In this document: piece after piece, positions 7,121 to 15,117 of the stretch | Layout of the letters: each line of letters begins with the position of its first letter | Position numbering within the stretch: position 1 is the first letter of the stretch | From: an uncultured Hyphomicrobiales bacterium | Lineage (GTDB): Bacteria; Pseudomonadota; Alphaproteobacteria; Rhizobiales; Rhizobiaceae | Length of the DNA stretch: 19,437 nucleotides | Assembly: GCA_943914405.1 (NCBI GenBank) | Contig: CALUBX010000053.1 | Coordinates: forward strand, 1 to 19,437 | Reading direction: 5' to 3' | Translations under genes and position numbers: made by a program | The notes under the pieces: model-generated | What the model saw: only the letters and a program-made list of their open reading frames with translations | What the model was told of the DNA's origin: nothing | The model's database searches: none

Positions 7121-8259
7121 GCAGCGGCCGCCGAAACGGCCTTCAGCATGGCGACGATGGCCTGGTCCAGATCCGGATCGACAGGCAGCGCCTGCGAGGA
7201 CAGTTTCACGATGACCGTGTCATGCGCTGGATCGATCCAAATCCACTGGCCGTGAATCCCGATCGCGGCAAGTTCGCCTTCGCCGGTCTCGTACCAATAA
7301 TTGCGGTAGCTACCCTGCGGGAAGAGCGCTGTCTGATCGCCATTTCGCCAGGCGTCACGGCTTCCTCCTACCCAAAGATCAGCGATAAAGTTTTCCGGCA
7401 CAATACCGCGGCCTCTCTGCCGCACCAGTTCCCCCACCCGTGCCAGGTCCCGCGCTGTCGCCGAAATCCCGCCCGCAGCCCGCGCCGTGCCGCGGCGATC
7501 AACCGTCACCATCGCGTCCGACACGGCACCGAGCGGCTTCCATAGATGCTCGCTCATCAGCGTGGCGAAGCGGCCTCCACCGGCCCGCTCCAATACAATG
7601 CCGGCCATATCGGTATCCGGAGAGCGATAGGCATGCTTCTCGCCGTGCTCCCAGTTTCCCTTGCCGATGCTGCACAGGAAGCTCTTCAGATCGGGTGCCG
7701 GATCCTCCGGCTTCTCCGGATTCCAGCCCGTCGCGCGTCGATAGCGATCAAAGCCCCCGGATGCGTCGAGGTAATCTTCGACGAAATCGACGCTCACCTC
7801 CATGTCGAAGAGCTGCTGGACGGTAGCATCCGCATAGGCCGAGCCGGAGGCTTCGGGCACGTACTCAATGATCGGTCGCCGAAAGTCCAGCTTGCCCTTT
7901 CCCGCGAGTATCCCTGCCAGGAGCGCCGTCAACGACTTCGAAACGGAAAAGACGATGTGGGGCCGGAAGCGGTCTCGGTAAGGCGCCGACCATTCTGCCG
8001 TGATCCGGCCATTGCGCATGACCACGAGCTCGTCGGTCTCGCTGGAGCGGAGGAAGGCTTCAAGAGCGAGAACCGCGCCATCCGGGCTGGCAAACTTGAG
8101 TCCCGCGAAGTCGCCCAGCACCGCCTCGGCCGGCTCTTCCGATCGACTGGCGGCAATGGTCGCCGACGGGACGATCTCGCCGACATTCTGGAAGGACCAT
8201 TGAGAATACGGCGAAAGCCGCCAATTGTTAAGGTTGATATCCGAGCGCCGGAAGTTCAT
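7117..8259 (-). CDS. Serine hydrolase of the beta-lactamase fold, 6-aminohexanoate-dimer hydrolase (NylB)-like
   Basis: A 380-residue class C beta-lactamase-fold enzyme. The nucleophile motif is S105-V-S-K108 (FSVSKSL), the second motif is Y211 in YRSPDTDMAG, and GIHGQWIWIDP is the third-motif region. The stretches YVPEASGSAYADATVQQLFDM and the later GGISATARDLARVGELV resemble NylB and its relatives, which cleave amide bonds of linear aminoacyl oligomers, rather than true beta-lactamases. There is no signal peptide, so it should act in the cytoplasm after uptake. Its ATG directly abuts the TGA of the deacetylase gene, so the two amide-cleaving enzymes are translationally coupled. An N-acyl amine or amide-linked oligomer is the likely substrate class. 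Confidence 0.85.
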   Translation of the reverse strand: MNFRRSDINLNNWRLSPYSQWSFQNVGEIVPSATIAASRSEEPAEAVLGDFAGLKFASPDGAVLALEAFLRSSETDELVVMRNGRITAEWSAPYRDRFRPHIVFSVSKSLTALLAGILAGKGKLDFRRPIIEYVPEASGSAYADATVQQLFDMEVSVDFVEDYLDASGGFDRYRRATGWNPEKPEDPAPDLKSFLCSIGKGNWEHGEKHAYRSPDTDMAGIVLERAGGGRFATLMSEHLWKPLGAVSDAMVTVDRRGTARAAGGISATARDLARVGELVRQRGRGIVPENFIADLWVGGSRDAWRNGDQTALFPQGSYRNYWYETGEGELAAIGIHGQWIWIDPAHDTVIVKLSSQALPVDPDLDQAIVAMLKAVSAAAA

Positions 8260-9291
8260 TCAGGCGCTCTCAAAGCCCGATAGGACGCCGACCGCATTGG
8301 TGCCGATCTCGGCCACTGCATAGCCGCCTTCCATGACGAACAGCGTGGGCAGTCCGAGCCGCGCGATCCGCTCCCCGATCTTGGGATAGTCCTCCCCCTT
8401 GAGCTTGAACTTGCTGATCGGATCCTTTTCGAACGTATCGACGCCGAGTGATACCACCACGACATCGGGGGCATAGGCTTTCAGCTTTTCGCAAGCATCG
8501 TTAAAGGATTGGCTCCAGCAGTCCCAGTCCGTCCCGAAGCGCATCGGATAGTTGAGGTTGTAACCCTCCCCCTCGCCTGCCCCACGCTCGTCGGCATGGC
8601 CGAGAAAGTAGGGATATTCCTGCATCGGGTCCGCATGCAGGTTTATCACCTGGACATCGGCACGTGCGTAAAAGATCTCCTGAGTGCCATTGCCGTGATG
8701 GTAATCGACGTCGAGGATCGTCACGCGGCGGGCACCATTGTCCCGAAGCCACTGCGCCGCCACCGCCGCGTTGTTGATATAGCAATAGCCGCCCATGAAG
8801 GCTGCACCCGCATGATGCCCGGGCGGGCGGCAGAGCGCAAAGGCGGACCGCTCGCCAAGCTGCACGATACCGGCGGCAGTCAACGCCACGTCGTGGGACG
8901 ATTTAATGGCGTCCCACGAGCCTTCAACGATGCCGCAACCGGCGTCGAAGGAATAATAGCCGAGCAGCCCATCAATGAATTCCGGTGGCACGTCACCGCG
9001 CAGGCCGCGCGTCGGCCAGGTGAAGGGCAAGGCGGTTCCGCTACGCCCCTCCGCCGTCCAGCGGTCCCAGATTGTCGGAAGAAAGGCGAGGTAATCGCTG
9101 CGATGAACTTTCGCGGCCGTGGACAGGTCGTGCTCATCGGGCGCAAGGATTGGGCCGAGCCCGACCTTCTGGATACGCGCCGAGACATATTCCGCACGTG
9201 AGACAAGTTCGAAACCCGGCACGATGGCGCCGGCGACCAGTTCGAGCTGTTCGGCGTGCCCGCGATGGCGGGGCGAAAAAACGGTTTTCAT
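8260..9291 (-). CDS. Acetylpolyamine amidohydrolase, histone deacetylase superfamily
   Basis: A 343-residue zinc deacetylase expected to release acetate from acetylated polyamines or related amines in the cytoplasm. The ATG at 9291 (MKTVFSPRHRGHAEQ) matches the family N terminus; a longer frame to 9324 adds an unlikely leader. Catalytic residues are all visible: H159-H160 in RPPGHHAG, zinc ligands D196 and H198 in LDVDYHHGNGTQ, D285 in SLGVDTFEKDP, and the transition-state tyrosine Y324 in MEGGY. Length matches Mycoplana acetylpolyamine amidohydrolase (about 341). It follows the polyamine-binding protein gene with a stem-loop between and is abutted by the NylB-like gene. Polyamine specificity is supported by the transporter, but exact chain length and acyl group are unknown. 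Confidence 0.9.
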   Translation of the reverse strand: MKTVFSPRHRGHAEQLELVAGAIVPGFELVSRAEYVSARIQKVGLGPILAPDEHDLSTAAKVHRSDYLAFLPTIWDRWTAEGRSGTALPFTWPTRGLRGDVPPEFIDGLLGYYSFDAGCGIVEGSWDAIKSSHDVALTAAGIVQLGERSAFALCRPPGHHAGAAFMGGYCYINNAAVAAQWLRDNGARRVTILDVDYHHGNGTQEIFYARADVQVINLHADPMQEYPYFLGHADERGAGEGEGYNLNYPMRFGTDWDCWSQSFNDACEKLKAYAPDVVVVSLGVDTFEKDPISKFKLKGEDYPKIGERIARLGLPTLFVMEGGYAVAEIGTNAVGVLSGFESA

Positions 9292-9320
9292 GGAAGTATC
9301 CGTGGGCAAGCAGTGAGGAC

Positions 9321-9345
9321 GCATCCCGCCGCTTCAGCGGGATGC
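9321..9345 (-). terminator. Stem-loop after polyamine-binding protein gene
   Basis: GCATCCCGC (9321-9329) and GCGGGATGC (9337-9345) form a perfect 9-bp stem with a 7-nt loop, 13 bp beyond the binding-protein stop on the minus strand. No T-run follows in the direction of transcription. It mirrors the stem-loop after the other binding-protein gene at 1653-1678 and probably limits read-through or stabilises the upstream message, keeping the binding protein in excess over the enzymes. Confidence 0.62.
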
Positions 9346-9357
9346 GAGAGGACGGAC

Positions 9358-10392
9358 CTACTTCTGCAGTTCGGTCCAGATCTTCGTATAGAGCGCCTGT
9401 ACATCCGGCGGGCAGGTCATGGACGGCACGCCGACGGACGCGAACTGGGCGGGCACATCGATTTCCGGCGCGCCCTTCATATCCGCGGGCATGAACTTAT
9501 CCGAGCCGGCAATGCCGTTGGCATAACGATGGAAACCGGAGTTCATTCCCGCGTTTTCCGGGTCCATCATGAAGTTCTGGAAGAGCTTGGCATTCTCGAC
9601 ATTCTTGGCATCCTTCAGCACCGCCAGATTGTCGCTCCAGTAGACGAAGCCTTCCTTGGGGTAGCCGTAGCGGATGGCGGGGTTCTTGAGGCGCTGGCGC
9701 AGCGCCGAACCGTTCCAGTCGCTCGATGCGGCGAAATCCCCCGACAGCATCTTCTCGATCGTGCCGTATTCCATCGCGACCCAGTTCGGCTTGGCCTTCA
9801 CCAGCGTGTCGCGGACCTTCTTGAGGATGGTCAGGTCGCCCGTGCATTTCTTGCCGCCATTGTAGAGAACGGCCGCATCCATGACGTCGGTCATTTCCGG
9901 CACGACATTGACCTTACCCTTCAGTTCGTCAGGGGTGTCGAAGATGATTGCCCAGGTATTGATGTCACCCTTGTAGACATTCGTGTTGACCACGGTGCCG
10001 ACCGTGCCCATTGCCCACGGAACCGTGTATTTTCGGCCCTTGTCGAAATCTGGATCGGCCCATTCCTTGGCAACGTTCTTGAAGTTTTCCATCTTGCCGG
10101 GGTCGGTCTCGAGCAGCAGCCCTTCCGAGATCCAGATTGGGATGTAGTTCTGCGACGGCACCACCATGTCGAAGCCGGAGCCGCCCTGACGGACCTTAGC
10201 GAGCGCAGTGTCGTTGGAGTCGTAATCGGTGATAGTCACCTTGACCTTATACTTGTCCTCGAACTTCTTGATCATCTCGGGGCTGGTGTAGTTGCCCCAA
10301 TTGTAGATGTTGAGCTGGCCTTCGGCCCGCGCCAGACCGGACTGGACAAAGGCTGCGGCCGTCATGGCCAGGCCTGCGAGGATGCGCTTCAT
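9358..10392 (-). CDS. Spermidine/putrescine-type ABC transporter substrate-binding protein (PotD/PotF-like)
   Basis: A 344-residue periplasmic binding protein. The ATG at 10392 is preceded by GGAAGGGA. Residues 1-23 are a signal peptide ending in ARA. The mature protein opens with GQLNIYNWGNYTSPEMIKKF, the strongly conserved start of polyamine-binding proteins, followed by YKVKVTITDYDSNDTALAKV, GFDMVVPSQNYI and PWAMGTVGTVVNTN, all typical of PotD/PotF. The later EGFVYWSDNLAVLKDAKN resembles the ligand-contact region. It captures a polyamine or polyamine-like cation for the two permeases upstream in the operon. Whether it prefers free or acylated polyamine cannot be told; the downstream deacetylase hints at acylated or conjugated forms. 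Confidence 0.92.
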   Translation of the reverse strand: MKRILAGLAMTAAAFVQSGLARAEGQLNIYNWGNYTSPEMIKKFEDKYKVKVTITDYDSNDTALAKVRQGGSGFDMVVPSQNYIPIWISEGLLLETDPGKMENFKNVAKEWADPDFDKGRKYTVPWAMGTVGTVVNTNVYKGDINTWAIIFDTPDELKGKVNVVPEMTDVMDAAVLYNGGKKCTGDLTILKKVRDTLVKAKPNWVAMEYGTIEKMLSGDFAASSDWNGSALRQRLKNPAIRYGYPKEGFVYWSDNLAVLKDAKNVENAKLFQNFMMDPENAGMNSGFHRYANGIAGSDKFMPADMKGAPEIDVPAQFASVGVPSMTCPPDVQALYTKIWTELQK

Positions 10393-10415
10393 AGTGCTGT
10401 TCCCTTCCTTCTTGT

Positions 10416-11216
10416 TTAGACACGTTTTCGGTTCACGACAAAGAACACGATGACGACGCAGATCGACAGAAGCAGAAAGAGCGCCGAGATGGCGTTCATT
10501 TCAGGCGTGATGATGCGGCGGATCTGGCCGAGCATGTAGGTCGGCAAGGTGTCCTGGCCGGCGGATTTGACGAATTCGGTGATGACAACGTCGTCGAGCG
10601 AGATCACGAAGGCCAGCATGAAGCCTGCAAGAATCCCCGGCCACAGCAGCGGCAGTGTGACGTATCGGAAGGCCTTGAATGGCGTTGCATAGAGGTCAGC
10701 CGCCGCCTTTTCGAGCGTGCTATCCATGTTTTCGAGCCGGGCCCGGATCGGCAGATAGGCAAATGGCACGCAGAACGCGGTGTGCGCAGCGATGAGGTAG
10801 CCAAGACCGGTATAGCCCGTCCAGATCTTGATGCGCGCAAAGAAAATCAGAAGCGCCACCGCCGTCACGATTTCCGGCACCATCAGCGGCTGATTGATGA
10901 AGGCATACTTCAGGGTGAGACCGCGATAGGGTTCTGTGCGGGTGGTGGCGATCGCGGCCATGGTCGCAGCAATTGTTGCAACAGTCGCAGCGACGGCGGC
11001 AATCTGCAATGATCGGATGGATGCGTCGATCACCTGCTGGTTCTCAAACGCCCGATAAAACCAGTGCAGCGATACGCCCTGGAAAGAAGAAAGGGAGTCC
11101 GCAGAATTGAACGCGTAGAAGACAAGAACAGCGATCGGCAGATAAAGTGCGACAAAGCAGATGATGGCGATGGTCGCGAAGCCGCGCTGACGCTGGACGG
11201 AAAATCTCCTAGCCAT
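10416..11216 (-). CDS. Spermidine/putrescine-type ABC transporter permease (PotC/PotI-like)
   Basis: A 266-residue inner-membrane permease. I chose the ATG at 11216 (MARRFSVQRQRG), preceded by GGGAGG and overlapping the end of the partner permease gene by 8 bp; the frame extends to 11249 but only within the previous gene. About six membrane segments are visible, the first being FATIAIICFVALYLPIAVLV. FYAFNSADSLSSFQGVSLHW is typical of PotC/PotI, and the EAA loop is EKAAADLYATPFKAFRYVTL followed by LP-type residues. LDDVVITEFV near the C terminus is a family hallmark. It pairs with the PotB/PotH-like protein as a heterodimer. Confidence 0.92.
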   Translation of the reverse strand: MARRFSVQRQRGFATIAIICFVALYLPIAVLVFYAFNSADSLSSFQGVSLHWFYRAFENQQVIDASIRSLQIAAVAATVATIAATMAAIATTRTEPYRGLTLKYAFINQPLMVPEIVTAVALLIFFARIKIWTGYTGLGYLIAAHTAFCVPFAYLPIRARLENMDSTLEKAAADLYATPFKAFRYVTLPLLWPGILAGFMLAFVISLDDVVITEFVKSAGQDTLPTYMLGQIRRIITPEMNAISALFLLLSICVVIVFFVVNRKRV

Positions 11217-12126
11217 GCCGCCCTCCCTGGGAGCCCGCATTGCGAACATAGACGAGCAGCGCCACCATCACGATCAACATCAAGGTGAGCGAAAGAGCCG
11301 AACCCAGCGGCCAGTTGCGGCCTTGCCCGAACTGCAGCTCGATCAGATTGCCAAGCATGAGGTTCTTGCCGCCGCCCAGAATGCTCGGCGTGACATAGGC
11401 TCCAAGAGCGGGAATGAAGACGAGGATAGACCCGGCGATCACGCCCGGCTTGGCGAGCGGAAGAATGACGCGGGTCAGCACCCTGAAGGGGGTGGCATAG
11501 AGGTCATAGGCTGCCTCGACCAGGCGGAAGTCGAGCTTCTCCAGGTTTGCATAGACCGGCAGGACCATCAGCGGCAGATAGACGTAGACCATGCCGGTGA
11601 GGATCGCACCGTCCGTAAACAGCATCTGAATCGGCCGAGAGATGAGCCCGAACCGCATCAGCAGGCCGTTGATCAACCCCTCGTTCCGGATAATCTGGAG
11701 AACAGCGAAAGTGCGGATCAGGAGGTTGGTCCAGAACGGAATGGTGATCAGCAGAAGCCAGAGCTCCCGCGTCCGCGCGGGCCGGGTGGCGATAAAATAG
11801 GCGGTCGGAAAGCCGACGACCAGTGTCACGACCGTTGTCGCCAGCGAGAGCAGGACCGACCTCAGGAAGATCGAGACATGCGCATCCGCAAGAGACAGCT
11901 CTTCCGTGAAAATGTCCTTTTCCAGGAAGACGCCAATCCAGCCGTCCCACGAGAAATTCCACTGGACATCGCCATAGGGGCCGGGCGTGAGAAACGAATA
12001 AACGACGACGATCAGCAGCGGTCCGGTGGCGGCCAGGAGGACGATGAGCAGAGCGGGAAGCGAAAGCAGCCAGCGCTGTCTGACATCCCCGCTCCGCTGT
12101 GCTTCGATCGGCCCCGGCTGGGTCAT
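11209..12126 (-). CDS. Spermidine/putrescine-type ABC transporter permease (PotB/PotH-like)
   Basis: A 305-residue permease with about six membrane segments, beginning LLSLPALLIVLLAATGPLLI. VGFPTAYFIATRP and ITIPFWTNLLIRTFA are highly characteristic of PotB/PotH. The EAA loop reads VEAAYDLYATPFRVLTRVIL, and IPALGAYVTPSILGGGKNLM marks the later conserved block. The ATG at 12126 begins one base after the ATPase stop, with GAGG at the end of the ATPase gene as ribosome-binding site. The tight spacing with both neighbours supports a single transporter transcript. Confidence 0.92.
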   Translation of the reverse strand: MTQPGPIEAQRSGDVRQRWLLSLPALLIVLLAATGPLLIVVVYSFLTPGPYGDVQWNFSWDGWIGVFLEKDIFTEELSLADAHVSIFLRSVLLSLATTVVTLVVGFPTAYFIATRPARTRELWLLLITIPFWTNLLIRTFAVLQIIRNEGLINGLLMRFGLISRPIQMLFTDGAILTGMVYVYLPLMVLPVYANLEKLDFRLVEAAYDLYATPFRVLTRVILPLAKPGVIAGSILVFIPALGAYVTPSILGGGKNLMLGNLIELQFGQGRNWPLGSALSLTLMLIVMVALLVYVRNAGSQGGRHG

Positions 12127-12127
12127 G

Positions 12128-13228
12128 TCAATTCCTCAGAACCCGCGCTGCATTGGCTTCGAATCGTATCCCGACCCTGTCGCCGACCGAGAACCTTTCG
12201 CTCTGCAGCGGCTTGTTCTGTTCCCGCAGCGTGAAACGCGTCTCCCCGTCCATTAGCCGCACATGATAATGTGTGTCCGTCCCGAAATAGACGATATTCT
12301 CCAGCGTCCCGGTGGTCTGGCAGGAGGAAGGGCCGTCTGCCGGGCAGAGGCACGCATGTTCCGGGCGCAGCACGACAGTTACCTCGCCCTCGGGCGAGAA
12401 GTCCGGCGGCAGGGTCGCGGATATCCGTCCCGCCATACCCGTCTCCACCTGCGCGATCTGCCCGGACACTTCTCCAATGCGACCGCGCAGGAAATTGGTC
12501 TCTCCGATGAAATCGGCCACGAAGCGGTCGGTCGGTGCATCATAGATGGCGCGCGGCGAGTCTACCTGCAGGATCTTGCCCGCGGACATCACCGCGATGC
12601 GGTCCGACATCGTCAGAGCCTCTTCCTGGTCATGGGTGACGAAAATGAAGGTAATGCCGGTTTCTGATTGCAGCCGCTTCAATTCGATCTGCATGTCCTT
12701 GCGCAACTTGTAATCCAGCGCTGAAAGCGGTTCGTCCAGCAGCAGGACCTGCGGCTGCGGCGCGAGGGCGCGTGCAAGCGCCACGCGCTGTTGCTGCCCG
12801 CCGGATATCTGGCTGGTGCGCCGATCGGCGAGCTTCTCCATGCGCACCAGCTTCAGCATGGAAGCCACCCGCTCGCGGATCTCGGCCCTCGGCTTGCCCA
12901 GCATGGAGAGCCCGAAGCCGATGTTTTCGGCAACCGTCATATGGGGGAAGAGCGCATAGCTCTGAAAGACCGTGTTAATGGGACGCTTGAACGGCGGCAT
13001 GGTGCCGATGTTCTGGCCGTTCAGCACGATATCACCGGACGTCGGAAACTCGAAGCCGGCGATCAGCCGGAGAAGCGTTGTCTTGCCGCATCCGGACGGG
13101 CCGAGGAGGGTGAAGAACTCGTTCTTCCGGATGGCGATTGAAGCATGATCGACGGCTGAGAAGGCAAACTCGCCGAATCCAAATACTTTTACGACATTGC
13201 GGATTTCCACCGCATTCGATTCCGCCAT
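12128..13228 (-). CDS. Spermidine/putrescine-type ABC transporter ATP-binding protein (PotA/PotG-like)
   Basis: A 366-residue ATPase with an N-terminal nucleotide-binding domain and a C-terminal TOBE regulatory domain. Motifs: Walker A GPSGCGKTT (43-51), Q-loop Q89 in TVFQSYALFPHMTV, signature SGGQQ (142-146), Walker B VLLLDEP (161-167) and H-loop H199 in VTHDQEEAL. The segment FVADFIGETNFLRG opens the TOBE part, which continues with VVLRPEHA, FGTDTHYHVRL and IRFEANAARVL. Length and layout match PotA/PotG. The ribosome-binding site before the ATG at 13228 is weak (GTGAGTGG). It is the first transporter gene, 107 bp after the amidohydrolase stop; that gap shows no clear promoter. Confidence 0.93.
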   Translation of the reverse strand: MAESNAVEIRNVVKVFGFGEFAFSAVDHASIAIRKNEFFTLLGPSGCGKTTLLRLIAGFEFPTSGDIVLNGQNIGTMPPFKRPINTVFQSYALFPHMTVAENIGFGLSMLGKPRAEIRERVASMLKLVRMEKLADRRTSQISGGQQQRVALARALAPQPQVLLLDEPLSALDYKLRKDMQIELKRLQSETGITFIFVTHDQEEALTMSDRIAVMSAGKILQVDSPRAIYDAPTDRFVADFIGETNFLRGRIGEVSGQIAQVETGMAGRISATLPPDFSPEGEVTVVLRPEHACLCPADGPSSCQTTGTLENIVYFGTDTHYHVRLMDGETRFTLREQNKPLQSERFSVGDRVGIRFEANAARVLRN

Positions 13229-13335
13229 ATGCGGCCACTCACCGTTGCACTTGATAAGCTGCTGTTCCCTGCCTTCTCGGCTTTGCGCCTAGGTGACCAC
13301 AGGCATTGCCGATAAACAATATGATTTCGAATTGC

Positions 13336-15018
13336 TTAGACAAAATTTTCTGTCGAGGAGAAGGTGACCCTGCCGCCACAAATGGTCGTGCACACGCCGA
13401 GGCTGTGCAGGTGCTCCGGAAGCACGTTTTCGACATCACCTTCAAGAATAACGAGATCAGCAAAATATCCTGGCTTCAGCTTTCCTTTCCGGTCCTCCTT
13501 GAACTCGGCATAGGCGCCTTCAACGCAATAGGCCTCAAGAGCCTCCAGGAGGCTGAAGGACTGATCAGGGTCCGTGTCCGCCCAGCGCTCCCGGGTCACT
13601 GCCGCTTCAATGCCGACCAGTGGACTGATGGGTGAAACGGGCCAGTCGGAGGCGAAACAGATATGCGCACCCGCCTCTTTCAGGGTCCGCCAGGCATAGC
13701 TCAACGGCCAGCGGCTCCGCCCAATCCGCGACACTGTGGGCTCGAGCGGAACACCGGCACAACCGGGCGGGTGGGGCGGCTGCATGGAGGCAATGACGCC
13801 GAGTTCGGCAAAGCGCGGCACATCGTCTTGATGAACCACCTCGATATGTTCGATCCGGTGGCGGCTGTCGCGGTGGCCATTCACGCGCTGTGCAGCCTCG
13901 TATCCATCAAGAACGGCGCGCACGGCTCCGTCGCCGATCGCATGGACGGCGATCTGAAGGCCGCGGCGGTCTGCCTCGATGGCGACCTCCCGGAATTGCT
14001 CCGGCGTGAACAGGCCCTCCCCGCATTCGCCCGGCTTGTCCGCATAGGGCTCCACCATCACCGCGGTCCAGCTATCCAGCACACCGTCATAAAAGAGCTT
14101 TACGACGCCGGAGGAGAGCCAGTCACTCCGGAAGCGGGAGGCGAGCGTGGATGCCTTCTCGAGCATGTCGAGTGACATGAAGTTCTTGAAGTGGAACGGG
14201 ATCTGCACCCTGCAGGGCAGGCCGCCATCTTCCTCCTTGATTGCTGCGAGCAGTTCCAGCTGATACAGATTTCCATCCATGTTCTGGATCGTGGTGATGC
14301 CGTGCCGGGCACAGTAGGCCAGACCCCGTCGCATCACGTCCTTGTCCTTTCCCCATGTCGCCTGATCGGGATAGGGATCGGGTTCGCCACCGGTGCTGAG
14401 GCCGAGCCGATAGCGGTCAAATCCGCCTGCAGCCTGCAGCGGCCCAAAGGCTTCCATCTCGCGCAACTCTCCAGTGGCTAGGCCATCGGGCCCCATCACC
14501 ACTTCATTGCCGGGTCCCAGCTCTGCTCCGCCGAGCAAATTGACAAGCTTCAGCGCGCTCGTGTTTGCCCAGGCCGTATGATGATCCGGCGCAAAAAGAA
14601 CCAGCGGCTGGTCCGGCAGGATGGCGTCGAGGTGATGCCTCGTCAGCCGCTCCTCCGTTCCGAGGATTGTGTAATCGACGCCCTGGCCGAACAGCACATC
14701 CTCCCCGCTCCGTGCCGCGGCATACCTCCTGACCGCATCTTCAAGCGCTGCCGGACCCTTGATGCCGGAAAGCTGCAAATGGTCCAGTTCTGCCGCTCCG
14801 GAAAACAGGTGCATATGGTTCTCGGAGAAGCCTGGCAGCGCGGTACCGCCTTTCGCATCGATCACTCTGGTCGGTTCGCCGATCAATGTCTCGATCTCGC
14901 GGCGGGTCCCGACAGCCACGATCTTGCCGTCCGACAGAGCAACGGCCTCTGCGCGCGGCGTCTCCTTGTCCAGGGTCAGCACTTTGGCATTGATGATCGC
15001 GATGTCGGCGTGGTGCAT
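13336..15018 (-). CDS. Amidohydrolase family protein, Amidohydrolase_3 / YtcJ-like
   Basis: A 560-residue metal-dependent hydrolase. Visible family features: N-terminal beta-sandwich with ADIAIINAKVLTLD and DGKIVAVGTRREIE, the first metal motif H68-M-H70 in GFSENHMHL, AVHAIGDGAVRAVLDGYE, the HRIEHIEVVHQDDVPRFAEL segment, and the late aspartate in CFASDWPVSP. The C terminus PGYFADLVILEGD returns to the beta-sandwich. Members are predicted N-acyl or imidazolone-type hydrolases, but most have no known substrate. No signal peptide is visible, so it should be cytoplasmic. It lies between the kinase/lyase fusion and the polyamine transporter, all in one direction, so it probably opens an amide or cyclic amide in the same pathway. 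Confidence 0.88.
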   Translation of the reverse strand: MHHADIAIINAKVLTLDKETPRAEAVALSDGKIVAVGTRREIETLIGEPTRVIDAKGGTALPGFSENHMHLFSGAAELDHLQLSGIKGPAALEDAVRRYAAARSGEDVLFGQGVDYTILGTEERLTRHHLDAILPDQPLVLFAPDHHTAWANTSALKLVNLLGGAELGPGNEVVMGPDGLATGELREMEAFGPLQAAGGFDRYRLGLSTGGEPDPYPDQATWGKDKDVMRRGLAYCARHGITTIQNMDGNLYQLELLAAIKEEDGGLPCRVQIPFHFKNFMSLDMLEKASTLASRFRSDWLSSGVVKLFYDGVLDSWTAVMVEPYADKPGECGEGLFTPEQFREVAIEADRRGLQIAVHAIGDGAVRAVLDGYEAAQRVNGHRDSRHRIEHIEVVHQDDVPRFAELGVIASMQPPHPPGCAGVPLEPTVSRIGRSRWPLSYAWRTLKEAGAHICFASDWPVSPISPLVGIEAAVTRERWADTDPDQSFSLLEALEAYCVEGAYAEFKEDRKGKLKPGYFADLVILEGDVENVLPEHLHSLGVCTTICGGRVTFSSTENFV

Positions 15019-15117
15019 GTATGTCTCGCGAACTGAAGGGCGGGACGGCTAGCTAAGCCGATCCGGGGCCGGAGTGCAATCGCCCTGCCGCCCGCTCACT
15101 GCAACGGACTGGCGAGC

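Noticed and set aside
7117..8259. Calling the SxxK enzyme a beta-lactamase resistance gene
   Set aside because: It has no signal peptide, the surrounding motifs resemble NylB-type amide hydrolases, and it is coupled to a deacetylase gene in a catabolic operon.
9256..10419. 387-codon open frame antisense to the polyamine-binding protein gene
   Set aside because: A high-GC shadow frame; the minus-strand protein is an unmistakable PotD/PotF relative.
11215..12234. 339-codon open frame antisense to the PotB/PotH-like permease
   Set aside because: Low-complexity, highly charged composition without any domain; the opposite strand encodes a clear permease.
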